NCBI GenBank assembly: GCA_003565095.1
Contig: PXDI01000154.1
Location: 1 to 28,794, forward strand
Length of the DNA stretch: 28,794 nucleotides
Direction of reading: 5' to 3'
Origin: PVC group bacterium
Lineage (GTDB): Bacteria; Verrucomicrobiota; Kiritimatiellia; UBA8416; PXDI01
Part shown: positions 15,196 to 22,243 of the stretch, one piece after another
Layout of the letters: each line of letters begins with the position of its first letter
Position numbering within the stretch: position 1 is the stretch's first letter
The notes under the pieces: generated by a model
The model's database searches: none
Seen by the model: only the letters and a program-made list of their open reading frames with translations
Told to the model about the DNA's origin: nothing
Position numbers and translations under genes: made by a program

Positions 15196-15209
15196 TTCCT
15201 TTTCGGGAA
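15196..15209. promoter_or_regulatory. HipB operator candidate O1 (TTCC-N6-GGAA)
   Basis: TTCCTTTTCGGGAA has half-sites TTCC and GGAA separated by six bases. The same half-sites and spacing occur at 15246-15259, exactly 50 bases downstream. It lies just upstream of the predicted -35. Confidence 0.5.
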
Positions 15210-15218
15210 TATTTTGTG

Positions 15219-15247
15219 TTTACATATGCTTGGTTCGTATCTATATT
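15219..15247 (+). promoter_or_regulatory. hipBA promoter
   Basis: TTTACA (15219-15224) and TATATT (15242-15247) are separated by 17 bases, each matching the sigma70 consensus at five of six positions. The -10 overlaps the first bases of operator O2. A transcript would begin around 15254, leaving a very short leader before the ATG at 15261. Confidence 0.55.
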
Positions 15248-15259
15248 CCTGATCAGGAA
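15246..15259. promoter_or_regulatory. HipB operator candidate O2, perfect 14-base palindrome
   Basis: TTCCTGATCAGGAA is a perfect palindrome that overlaps both the -10 box and the AGGAA ribosome binding site of hipB. HipB proteins are known to autorepress by binding palindromes with TATCC/GGATA-type half-sites upstream of hipBA, so this is a natural autoregulatory site. Confidence 0.6.
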
Positions 15260-15260
15260 C

Positions 15261-15500
15261 ATGAATAATATAAGAAACAGTAAAGAGTTAGGGGCGGTAA
15301 TTCGTTACGAGCGCAAGCGATTAAAGGCTACGCAAAAAGAGCTTGCGATGGCTGCCGGTACCGGTTTGCGCTATATTATTGAACTGGAACGGGGGAAGCC
15401 AACGGCTCGTATAGAGGGTGTTTTCAAAGTGCTGAATGCTCTTGGATTGAACGTGCAGATTGATATTAAAGGAAGTGCTACAGGCGATAAAGTACAATGA
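15261..15500 (+). CDS. hipB: HipB-like antitoxin, XRE-family helix-turn-helix
   Basis: The 79-residue protein is a small XRE/Cro HTH: GAVIRYERKRLKATQKELAM, then AAGTGLRYIIELERGKPTAR, the pattern of helices 1-4, followed by FKVLNALGLNVQID, the dimerising beta-strand of HipB-like regulators. In HipBA modules it binds the HipA kinase and represses the operon. The ATG at 15261 is preferred over an upstream ATG at 15174 because it has AGGAAC directly in front, and because the 29 extra residues from the upstream start are read from the promoter/operator region. Its 3' end overlaps hipA by ATGA, giving translational coupling. The palindromes at 15196 and 15246 are the expected targets. Confidence 0.88.
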   Translation: MNNIRNSKELGAVIRYERKRLKATQKELAMAAGTGLRYIIELERGKPTARIEGVFKVLNALGLNVQIDIKGSATGDKVQ

Positions 15501-16723
15501 GCGTGCTGAATGTCTATTTGAATAGCCAGCGGGTAGGGGTGCTTGAGCAGGATTCTGCCGGCATGTTGAGCTTCACCTATGCGGATGAATGGCTGAAGCA
15601 TGATGTGGCCATTCCGGTTTCCCGAATGCTTCCCTTGTCTTCGGAGACCTACGGCAATAAGCATTCGCGCCCGTTTTTTGCAGGTGTCCTTCCTGAAGAA
15701 GGGCCTCGTGCAATAATCGCCAGGATTCTTGGAATAAGTGAGGGTAACGATTTTGCAATGCTGGAACGTATCGGCGGCGAATGTGCCGGGGCTGTCAGCG
15801 TTTTGCCAGCCGGGGTGGAGCCCGCTCCCTTGGAGCGGCTGGTTCGAGTGCTTGATAAAAATGAGTTGACGGCCATCGTTGAAGAGTTACCGCGTCGTCC
15901 GCTGATGGCGGGAACTGAAGGGGTACGGCTTTCGCTGGCGGGAGCTCAGGACAAACTTCCGATTGTGCTGGATGGAAACAAAATTGCATTACCGCTGGGC
16001 AATACGCCAAGTACGCATATTATAAAACCCGAACCGGAGCGTTTTTCCGGTCTGGTCAATAATGAGGCCTTCTGCATGGCGCTTGCCCGCAGTGTGGGCA
16101 TGAGTGTGCCTGAAACGGAAATGCGCTTGATAGGCGGAAAACCGTCCATAATTGTCACCCGTTATGATCGGAAGCCGGGACTTGACGGTATTATCCGACT
16201 GCATCAGGAAGATTTCTGTCAGGCTCTTGGCTGTCCACCTGAGCGAAAATATCAACAGGAGGGCGGTCCGACGGTTAGAGGCTGTATAGGGCTTTTGCGA
16301 GAGTGGTCTTCTGCCCCCGTGCTCGATATAGCAGCCTTTGTTGACGCCTTGAGTTTTAATATACTGATCGGCAACGCGGATGCCCATTCGAAAAATTATT
16401 CCATACTTTACGCAGATGGCGCAAGGCGTTTGGCTCCGCTTTACGACCTTGTATGTAACCTGGTATGGCCTGATTTGTCGAAACGCCTGGCAATGAATAT
16501 AGGGCATGCCAGAAGTGTTAATGACCTCAATCCTGCGCATTTCAAAAAAATGGCAGAAGAATGTGAATTGGGGTGGCCGATGGTGCGTGAGCGTATTCAA
16601 AATCTTGTCAGAAAAGTCTCTGCTGCCGTAGACGATTTGAACTTTACGCCATTGAGTGCAGATGGAATGACGGAAAGGATCAGAGATCAGATTCAGCAAA
16701 GGTGCAGGAAGCTACAGGGCTAG
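15497..16723 (+). CDS. hipA: HipA-family serine/threonine kinase toxin
   Basis: The 408-residue protein is full-length for HipA (~440 in E. coli). The N-terminal subdomain is followed by the Gly-rich loop VRLSLAGAQDKL (143-154), whose Ser146 corresponds to the autophosphorylated Ser150 of E. coli HipA. ATP-binding Lys177 lies in HIIKPEP. The catalytic loop is NILIGNADAHSKNYSIL with Asp294, and the metal-binding Asp317 lies in LAPLYDLVCN. HipA toxins phosphorylate aminoacyl-tRNA synthetases (GltX in E. coli) to stop translation and promote persistence; the target here is unknown. All key residues are present, so the kinase should be active. Its stop codon TAG is part of the CTAG (16720-16723) that also ends the convergent kinase gene. 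Confidence 0.93.
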   Translation: MSVLNVYLNSQRVGVLEQDSAGMLSFTYADEWLKHDVAIPVSRMLPLSSETYGNKHSRPFFAGVLPEEGPRAIIARILGISEGNDFAMLERIGGECAGAVSVLPAGVEPAPLERLVRVLDKNELTAIVEELPRRPLMAGTEGVRLSLAGAQDKLPIVLDGNKIALPLGNTPSTHIIKPEPERFSGLVNNEAFCMALARSVGMSVPETEMRLIGGKPSIIVTRYDRKPGLDGIIRLHQEDFCQALGCPPERKYQQEGGPTVRGCIGLLREWSSAPVLDIAAFVDALSFNILIGNADAHSKNYSILYADGARRLAPLYDLVCNLVWPDLSKRLAMNIGHARSVNDLNPAHFKKMAEECELGWPMVRERIQNLVRKVSAAVDDLNFTPLSADGMTERIRDQIQQRCRKLQG

Positions 16724-17730
16724 AGAGGCGGCAGCGGTGAGTTGAGTGCTTCAATAATGGCGGGCTGCTGTTCGTTGAGGCTGTCGATTTCCGCCTGCCA
16801 GAAGGCGCCTGAACCCCAGTCGGGGGCCAGCCGTGAAAAACCGCCGTCGTATTGCTGGCGCGCACACCATGCCAGATAGTGAATCATGCGCATAAAGCGT
16901 AAAGGTTCAATTAACCGCAAGTGGGCGTGATTGAACGTGCGGAATGTCTCGTAACCTTCCAGCAGCATGCCGGCCTCGGAGGCGGCATCGTGCAGGCGGC
17001 CCGGCAGCAGCATCCACAGATCCTGCACGGCGGGGCCGTCGGCCATATCGTCAAAATCAATCAGCGAGAGCGGTTCATCCGGCCGCCAGATCATGTTGTT
17101 TTTGTGGCAGTCACCATGAATTCTGATCGTTTCCACATTTTCAAAAAGCGGGGTTATGATTTCGAGGACATTGTCAACCGTCTCTTCGAAGCGGTCATAG
17201 AGATCGGCCCGGCCGATGTGATCATCAAGCAGATACTGGATATGATCTTCGGTTGAGGCGTTAGGAGCCATCAGAATGCGGTCGCGCGTATTGTGTCGTG
17301 CGCCGACGACGTGCATGCGCGCCAGCAGGCGGCCGATTTCGCGCCATTGTGCAGCGTTGGGCTCATCCAGTGCGCGTCCGCCGCGTTTTGGAAAGACGGC
17401 GAAATACATGCCGTCGCTGCATTGCAGAGAGTTGCCGTTGGTGCATGGTAAAGGGGCGATGACCGGCAGTTCATCGTTATGCAGTTCGAGCAGAAAATCC
17501 TGTTCATCCTGGAGGGCCTCGGGACTCCAGCGTCCGGGCCGGTAGAACTTGGCCACCACCCGGTCGCCGTCTTCGAGTTCCACTTCGTAGACGCGGTTGA
17601 TATAGCTTGTCAGCGGGCGGCAGAGGCTGGTGCTGCGCCGGCCGAGCGCGGCCTCAACGAGGTCCAGCACATGTTCCGGATCCAGATGCGAAAAGTCACT
17701 TAATTCCGGTGGCACTGTTATGTCATTCAA
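16720..17730 (-). CDS. srkA: SrkA/YihE-type stress-response protein kinase
   Basis: The 336-residue protein belongs to the APH-like kinase SrkA (YihE). It has the ATP-binding VVAKFYRPGRW near the N-terminus, the catalytic loop IHGDCHKNNMIW and the metal loop LIDFDDMADGPAVQDLWMLL, the last being typical of SrkA. In E. coli SrkA phosphorylates Ser/Thr and counteracts stress-induced death. I chose the TTG at 17730 because AAGGAG lies 8 bases upstream; a longer TTG start at 17766 falls within a perfect palindrome and has no ribosome binding site. The gene is convergent with hipA and the two stops share CTAG. Two Ser/Thr kinases end to end is notable but may be coincidence. Confidence 0.9.
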   Translation of the reverse strand: MNDITVPPELSDFSHLDPEHVLDLVEAALGRRSTSLCRPLTSYINRVYEVELEDGDRVVAKFYRPGRWSPEALQDEQDFLLELHNDELPVIAPLPCTNGNSLQCSDGMYFAVFPKRGGRALDEPNAAQWREIGRLLARMHVVGARHNTRDRILMAPNASTEDHIQYLLDDHIGRADLYDRFEETVDNVLEIITPLFENVETIRIHGDCHKNNMIWRPDEPLSLIDFDDMADGPAVQDLWMLLPGRLHDAASEAGMLLEGYETFRTFNHAHLRLIEPLRFMRMIHYLAWCARQQYDGGFSRLAPDWGSGAFWQAEIDSLNEQQPAIIEALNSPLPPL

Positions 17731-17757
17731 AACGGGTATCTCCTTATTCAACCGAGT

Positions 17758-17783
17758 CACTTGCAAAACCAGTTTTGCAAGTG
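17758..17783. promoter_or_regulatory. Perfect 12-base inverted repeat upstream of srkA
   Basis: CACTTGCAAAAC and GTTTTGCAAGTG are exact inverse arms with two bases (CA) between. It ends 28 bases upstream of the srkA start. There is no T-run for termination, so an operator for srkA or a copy of a dispersed palindromic repeat is more likely. Confidence 0.5.
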
Positions 17784-17835
17784 TAGTGTTCAGGTGTCAG
17801 AAAGGAGATGGCTGTTTTGCCGCTCTTTGTGCATT

Positions 17836-17856
17836 CCTGAACCCTGAACCCTGAAA
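17836..17856. repeat. Heptamer array (CCTGAAC), three units
   Basis: Three consecutive units are CCTGAAC, CCTGAAC and CCTGAAA. The unit sequence differs from the other arrays but the 7-base period is the same. Confidence 0.6.
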
Positions 17857-17980
17857 CCGGCATTTGCGGCACTCTGAACCTAAAAAGACCATTTGAAATG
17901 CCCTGCGTGCTTCTCGCCTTTTCAATAGGTTCAATCAACACAATAGCCTTAATTGCGTGGCACAGCAAAGGGAAACCGCA

Positions 17981-18022
17981 GGCTGGAGACCGCAGACTGC
18001 AGACTGCAGACCGCAGACTTTA
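17981..18022. repeat. Heptamer array (GACTGCA / GACCGCA), six units
   Basis: Units run GGCTGGA, GACCGCA, GACTGCA, GACTGCA, GACCGCA, GACTTTA. The same GACTGCA unit returns at 19989-20016, on the far side of the ABC-F gene. Confidence 0.7.
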
Positions 18023-18062
18023 TCTCGACAGCGGCGGTGGAAGATGGTATTCCACAGCCCCT

Positions 18063-19877
18063 ATGGCCTTGTTAAGTCTAAAGAATGTCAGTCTCAGTTA
18101 TGGCGGACACCCCTTGCTCGATGATGTTGAATTACACATCGAACGGGGTGACCGCGTTTGTCTGCTGGGGGTCAACGGCGCGGGTAAAAGTTCGATGCTG
18201 AACGTGCTTGCCGGACAGGTGCAGCCGGATGACGGGGAGGTGGTGTGCTCATCCGGTATGCGGGTGGCGATGCTGCCGCAGCAGGTTCCGGCGGGCATCA
18301 GGGGGTGCGTTGAGGAGATTGTGCTTGGCGGATTACGCGATGGTGCAGCAGATGCACGTGATGCCGCCATGACGATCAGCCGTCTGCAGCTTGATCCGGC
18401 GGCCGATTTTGCGAGTCTTTCGGGCGGAATGCAGCGCCGCGTGCTGTTGGCGCGGGCGCTGGCGGGTGCGCCGGATCTGGTGCTGCTGGATGAACCGACC
18501 AATCATCTTGATGTGGATTCAATTGATGCGCTGGAGACCTATCTGACTAGATACTGCCGGACTTTTCTGTTTGTCACGCACGACCGCGCATTTTTGCGGC
18601 GGCTGGCATCGCGCATTGTCGAGCTTGATCGCGGGCATCTGTATGATTGGCGGTGCGATTATGACACTTTTCTTGTACGGAAAGCGGAGGCGCTGCATGC
18701 GGAAACCAGGGAGTGGGAACGGCTGGACGAGCGGCTTGACAAGGAGGAGGCGTGGCGCCGGCAGGGGGTGAAGGCGCGGACGTGCCGTAATCAGGGGCGG
18801 CTGAAGGCTCTGGAGGCACTGCGGCAGGAGCGGCGGCAGCGCCGTGAACGTACCGGCACGGCCCAAATGTCAATTGAGGCCGCCGGGCGCACCGGGCATG
18901 TTGTGCTCAAGGCCGAGGGTGTTACTTTCGGGTATAACGGTCATCCGTTGATCCGTGAGTTTTCAACGGTGCTGACGCGCGGTGACAAAGTCGGTATTCT
19001 CGGTCCGAACGGCTGCGGCAAAACAACGCTGGTGCGTTTGCTGCTGGAAAACGGTGCGCGGGGCGGGCCGGCTGCCGACAGCGGCAGAATTATTCACGGC
19101 ACAAATTTGCAAATTGCTTATTCAGATCAATTCCGCGCACAGTTGGATGACGAGCTAAGCCTGGCGGAGAACATTGCCAAGGGGGAGGAGTTTGTCACAA
19201 TTCAGGGATCGCGGCGTCACATTGTCGGTTACCTGCAGGATTTTCTGTTTTCACCGGAAGCGGTGCGGCGTAAAGTGAAATCGCTTTCAGGCGGGGAGAA
19301 GAGCCGTTTACTGCTGGCGCGGTTGTTCGCGCAACCGTCGAATGTGCTGGTGCTGGATGAGCCGACGAATGATCTTGATCTGGACACGCTTGAGTTGCTT
19401 GAAGAGCAGATTGCTAATTATCGCGGCACGGTGCTGATTATCAGTCATGACCGCGCATTTCTCAACAATACGGTAAGCAATGTGTGGGTATTTGAGAAAC
19501 ATTCGCCGGATCTGCCGTATAAATGGCTGGGGGACGCTGAAGGCTGGTATGTTAATGGTTATGTTGGCGGCTATGATGATTGGGCGGCGCGGCGGGTGCT
19601 GCCGCCGGTGGCGGCGGAACCGAAAAAGAGCGCACAACGTTCCCGTCAATCGGACAAGCCTAAGCCGTTGAGTTATCAGCAGCAGCGGGAATTGAAGGCT
19701 TTGCTACGCAGAATTGAGCAATTGGAGGGCGAGCAGACGCAGTTGCATGAGCGATTTGCCAATGCAGATTTCTATCGCGGTTCTTCGGATGAGATTGTTG
19801 CCGCGCGTGAGCATGATGAAGCGCTGAGCACCGAACTGGCGCAGATCTACCGGCGCTGGGAGGAGCTGGAGCGTTGA
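18063..19877 (+). CDS. uup: ABC-F family ATPase, Uup-like
   Basis: The 604-residue protein has two ABC domains in tandem and no membrane domain. The first has Walker A GVNGAGKSS, signature LSGGMQRR and Walker B LVLLDEPTNHLD; the second has GPNGCGKTT, LSGGEKSR and VLVLDEPTNDLD. A charged linker (ETREWERLDERLDKEEAWRR) joins them, and a C-terminal coiled-coil (KPLSYQQQRELKALLRRIEQ onward) is typical of Uup, where it binds DNA. ABC-F proteins act on ribosomes; Uup also affects transposon excision and branched DNA. The ATG at 18063 fits the family N-terminus (MALLSLKNVSLSYGG); a longer frame from 17898 would add 55 residues encoded by heptamer repeats. No strong ribosome binding site is seen. The stop codon TGA overlaps the first unit of a heptamer array. 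Confidence 0.92.
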   Translation: MALLSLKNVSLSYGGHPLLDDVELHIERGDRVCLLGVNGAGKSSMLNVLAGQVQPDDGEVVCSSGMRVAMLPQQVPAGIRGCVEEIVLGGLRDGAADARDAAMTISRLQLDPAADFASLSGGMQRRVLLARALAGAPDLVLLDEPTNHLDVDSIDALETYLTRYCRTFLFVTHDRAFLRRLASRIVELDRGHLYDWRCDYDTFLVRKAEALHAETREWERLDERLDKEEAWRRQGVKARTCRNQGRLKALEALRQERRQRRERTGTAQMSIEAAGRTGHVVLKAEGVTFGYNGHPLIREFSTVLTRGDKVGILGPNGCGKTTLVRLLLENGARGGPAADSGRIIHGTNLQIAYSDQFRAQLDDELSLAENIAKGEEFVTIQGSRRHIVGYLQDFLFSPEAVRRKVKSLSGGEKSRLLLARLFAQPSNVLVLDEPTNDLDLDTLELLEEQIANYRGTVLIISHDRAFLNNTVSNVWVFEKHSPDLPYKWLGDAEGWYVNGYVGGYDDWAARRVLPPVAAEPKKSAQRSRQSDKPKPLSYQQQRELKALLRRIEQLEGEQTQLHERFANADFYRGSSDEIVAAREHDEALSTELAQIYRRWEELER

Positions 19878-19966
19878 ACGTTGAACGTGAAATGTGGAGA
19901 GTTGAGCGTGGGAAGAGGGATTTAGAACGTCCACCATCGAACGTCCACCATCGAATGCAGAATGGG
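19874..19966. repeat. Heptamer array region (TTGAACG, then GAACGTC/CACCATC)
   Basis: Units TTGAACG, TTGAACG, TGAAATG and degenerate successors run from 19874, overlapping the uup stop codon. A second block with units GAACGTC, CACCATC, GAACGTC, CACCATC, GAATGCA, GAATGGG lies at 19925-19966. Confidence 0.65.
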
Positions 19967-19988
19967 GATGGGGAACTTGGGAGAATAA

Positions 19989-20016
19989 GACTGCAGACTG
20001 CAGACTGAAGACAGAA
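19989..20016. repeat. Heptamer array (GACTGCA), four units, touching the start of the U32 gene
   Basis: Units GACTGCA, GACTGCA, GACTGAA and GACAGAA end one base before the ATG at 20018. The ribosome binding site region of the next gene is therefore made of repeat sequence. Confidence 0.65.
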
Positions 20017-20017
20017 G

Positions 20018-21235
20018 ATGCTTAAACGACCTGAAATATTGGCGCCGGCCGGTGATATGACGATGTTGCAGGCGGTGCTTGATGCCGACTGCGATGCGGT
20101 TTATCTGGGGCTGGACCGTTTTAATATGCGCCGGATGGCAACGCGTAATTTCTCTTTAGAAACGCTGCCGGAGGCCTCCCGGCGCTGCCGCAGCCGGCAG
20201 GTACGCTGCTATTTGACACTCAACAGCATCCTGTTTGAACACGAGCTGGCAGAGTGCCGCGAAGTGCTGCAAGCAGCCAAGCCTTATATTGATGCGGTGA
20301 TTGTCGCCGATTGGGCGGCGATTGAAATCTGCCGGGAACTGGCTATTCCTTTTCACATCTCGACCCAAATGTCATGTTCAAACAGCGGAGCAGCCCGGTT
20401 TCTCAAGGCACAGGGCGCGCAACGGATTGTTCTGGCCCGTGAATGCACACTGGAAGAAGTGGCACAGATTGCGCAGCGCGCCGCTATTCCGGTGGAGGTG
20501 TTTGTGCATGGTGCGGTTTGTGTGGCGGTGAGCGGCCGCTGTCTGCTTTCGCATGAGGCCTATGGATATTCGGCCAACCGCGGCGAATGCCGTCAACCCT
20601 GCCGGCGTGAGTTTACCATTAACGAAATACGCGAGGGCGCAGATGCGGATGCGGAATTCAAGGTTGGTGCGCATACGGTGTTGTCTGCGCGTGATCTATG
20701 TTCGCTGCCGTTTGTGGACCGGCTGATGGCGGCCGGCGTCGCCGCTTTCAAGATCGAGGGCCGTGCCCGCAATCCTGAATACGGTGCAACTGTCGTGGCG
20801 GCCTACCGCCGGGCGGTAGAGGCGGTGCTGGAGGGAGCCTTTACCGAGACACTGGTGGCAGAGCTTGTGGAATCCTGCGCCACGGTATATCACCGTCCTT
20901 TCGGAACAGGACTTTATCATGGCCGTCCCGGAACCGGCCAGTTTGCCGACACCACCGAAAATCAAGCTACCATGCGCAAGCTGCATACCGGGATTGTGCT
21001 TAACTATTACAGCAAGGCGCAAGCGGTGCAGATTCAGATTCAGGATCAGCCGGTTGCCATCGGGGATACGATCGCCATTCATGGCCCGAAAACCGGAATT
21101 GTCTCTTTGACAATCGGTGAGCTGCGGCGTGATGATGAGTGCTGTACGCGGGCCGAGAAAGGAACCTGGGTGACGCTGCCATGCCGGGAACGCGTCCGTG
21201 CGGGCGATAAGGTGTTTATTGTCGGGGAGGTTTGA
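20018..21235 (+). CDS. trhP: U32-family protein, TrhP/YegQ-like tRNA hydroxylation protein
   Basis: The 405-residue protein starts with the U32 hallmark EILAPAGDMTMLQAVLDADC and AVYLGLDRFNMR. It contains the family signature EVFVHGAVCVAVSGRCLLS (about 160-178) and then NRGECRQPCRREF. The four Cys C168, C175, C191 and C195 match the conserved set that binds an Fe-S cluster. Members once called peptidase U32 are now known to act in RNA hydroxylation: TrhP (YegQ) makes 5-hydroxyuridine in tRNA position 34 using prephenate, RlhA hydroxylates 23S rRNA. Length and layout fit TrhP. The ATG at 20018 directly follows a heptamer array and has no SD sequence, only the purine-rich GACAGAAG. The start is supported by the conserved N-terminal residues beginning at once. 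Confidence 0.88.
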   Translation: MLKRPEILAPAGDMTMLQAVLDADCDAVYLGLDRFNMRRMATRNFSLETLPEASRRCRSRQVRCYLTLNSILFEHELAECREVLQAAKPYIDAVIVADWAAIEICRELAIPFHISTQMSCSNSGAARFLKAQGAQRIVLARECTLEEVAQIAQRAAIPVEVFVHGAVCVAVSGRCLLSHEAYGYSANRGECRQPCRREFTINEIREGADADAEFKVGAHTVLSARDLCSLPFVDRLMAAGVAAFKIEGRARNPEYGATVVAAYRRAVEAVLEGAFTETLVAELVESCATVYHRPFGTGLYHGRPGTGQFADTTENQATMRKLHTGIVLNYYSKAQAVQIQIQDQPVAIGDTIAIHGPKTGIVSLTIGELRRDDECCTRAEKGTWVTLPCRERVRAGDKVFIVGEV

Positions 21236-21303
21236 GGCTGGAGATTTTGGGCCGCAGACAGAAATGAAGGGTGCCGGTGTAAGCTGTTTTGCATACGGCA
21301 AGC

Positions 21304-22116
21304 ATGCTGAATATTATGAAAACATTGCTTAGAGAGAAATCGGGGCAGGTAGTGTGGCTGAGCGGTGCGAGCAGCGGTATCGGTTTTGCGCTGGCGGAGC
21401 TACTGTTGCAGAAAGGTTTCCGGGTGGCTGTTTCGGCGCGGCGCAGAGAACCGTTGCAAAAGCTGGCTGCCGGTGCGCCGGATTCTGGTGCTGTGTTGCA
21501 ACTGCCGTTGGATGTGACCGACCGCGAAGCGCTTGCCACCGCCTATCAGACGTTGTGCAGTCAATGGCAGGTGCCTGATCTGGTGATTGCGAATGCCGGG
21601 ATCAGCATACACATGGAAGCGGCGGATCTTGATTATGCTAAACTGAAACAGATCAATGAAGTCAATCTGTTGGCCGCTATGAGTATGCTGCAGCTTCCGG
21701 TTCAGGACATGTTGCAGCGCGGTTCGGGCTATCTGGCGGGAGTTGCCTCTGTGGCCGGTTACCGCGGGTTGCCGCATGCGGCGGGCTACGTGGCAAGCAA
21801 GGCCGGATTGATCGCTTTTCTGGAAAGTCTGCGGTTTGATCTTGAACCGCACGGCATTGCGGTAAGTGTGATTAATCCCGGATTCGTTAAAACACCGCTG
21901 ACGGAGCGTAACCGTTTTCCCATGCCGTTTATTATCTCTGCCGAAGCTTCGGCGCGGGCGATCTGGCGCGGATTGAAAAAAGGGCGGATGGAAATTCATT
22001 ATCCTCCTGCGCTGAGTCTGCTGTTGAAGTTCATGCGGCTTCTGCCGTACCCGTTGTATCACGTGTTGGTGCGCACCGGTACAAAGGGCCGACATCAGGG
22101 GAAGGTTGAAAACTAA
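21304..22116 (+). CDS. Short-chain dehydrogenase/reductase (SDR)
   Basis: The 270-residue protein is a classical SDR. The cofactor loop GASSGIG (21-27) follows strand 1, the basic SARRR after strand 2 suggests NADP preference, and NAG is at 97-99. The catalytic Ser149 lies in VASVAGY, and the YxxxK pair is Tyr162/Lys166 (YVASKAG). The PG motif region reads INPGFVKTPL. A hydrophobic C-terminal stretch (ALSLLLKFMRLLPYPLYHVL) may associate with membrane, as in DltE/YqjQ-like SDRs. The ATG at 21304 is chosen over a TTG at 21289; ATG 21316 is also possible. It stands alone between the U32 gene and the GH2 operon. Substrate is unknown. Confidence 0.88.
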   Translation: MLNIMKTLLREKSGQVVWLSGASSGIGFALAELLLQKGFRVAVSARRREPLQKLAAGAPDSGAVLQLPLDVTDREALATAYQTLCSQWQVPDLVIANAGISIHMEAADLDYAKLKQINEVNLLAAMSMLQLPVQDMLQRGSGYLAGVASVAGYRGLPHAAGYVASKAGLIAFLESLRFDLEPHGIAVSVINPGFVKTPLTERNRFPMPFIISAEASARAIWRGLKKGRMEIHYPPALSLLLKFMRLLPYPLYHVLVRTGTKGRHQGKVEN

Positions 22117-22213
22117 AGACCACCTGAACTTGCAGAGAGAGAAGACTGAACGAAGCTTAATCTTTGCGGTTGCATAGTGTAAGCAGAAAGCATTATGGTA
22201 ATGGTTAAGACGA

Positions 22214-22227
22214 AACCGGATCCGGTT
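22214..22227. promoter_or_regulatory. Perfect 14-base palindrome upstream of the GH2 operon
   Basis: AACCGGATCCGGTT is its own reverse complement and ends 16 bases before the GH2 ATG. Position and symmetry suggest an operator for a dimeric regulator, perhaps controlling the GH2/GT operon. A weak promoter candidate (TTGCAT near 22170) lies upstream. Confidence 0.4.
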
Positions 22228-22243
22228 AGACAGAGCCGTTCTT

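Larger units (their letters stand above)
17731..18062. other. Spacer between srkA and the ABC-F gene
   Basis: The two genes diverge from here. The spacer holds a perfect palindrome (17758-17783), a CCTGAAC heptamer array (17836-17856) and a GACTGCA/GACCGCA heptamer array (17981-18022). No gene of its own is seen; an open frame from 17898 into the ABC-F gene is just repeat sequence read through. Confidence 0.6.

Noticed and set aside
15989..16699. Antisense open frame (~236 codons) inside hipA
   Set aside because: hipA has all catalytic motifs; the antisense product resembles nothing and has no start signals.
17898..18062. 55-residue N-terminal extension of the ABC-F protein
   Set aside because: It is encoded by heptamer repeat DNA and precedes the family's normal N-terminus.
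17981..20016. CRISPR array
   Set aside because: Units are contiguous 7-mers without spacers and no cas gene is present.
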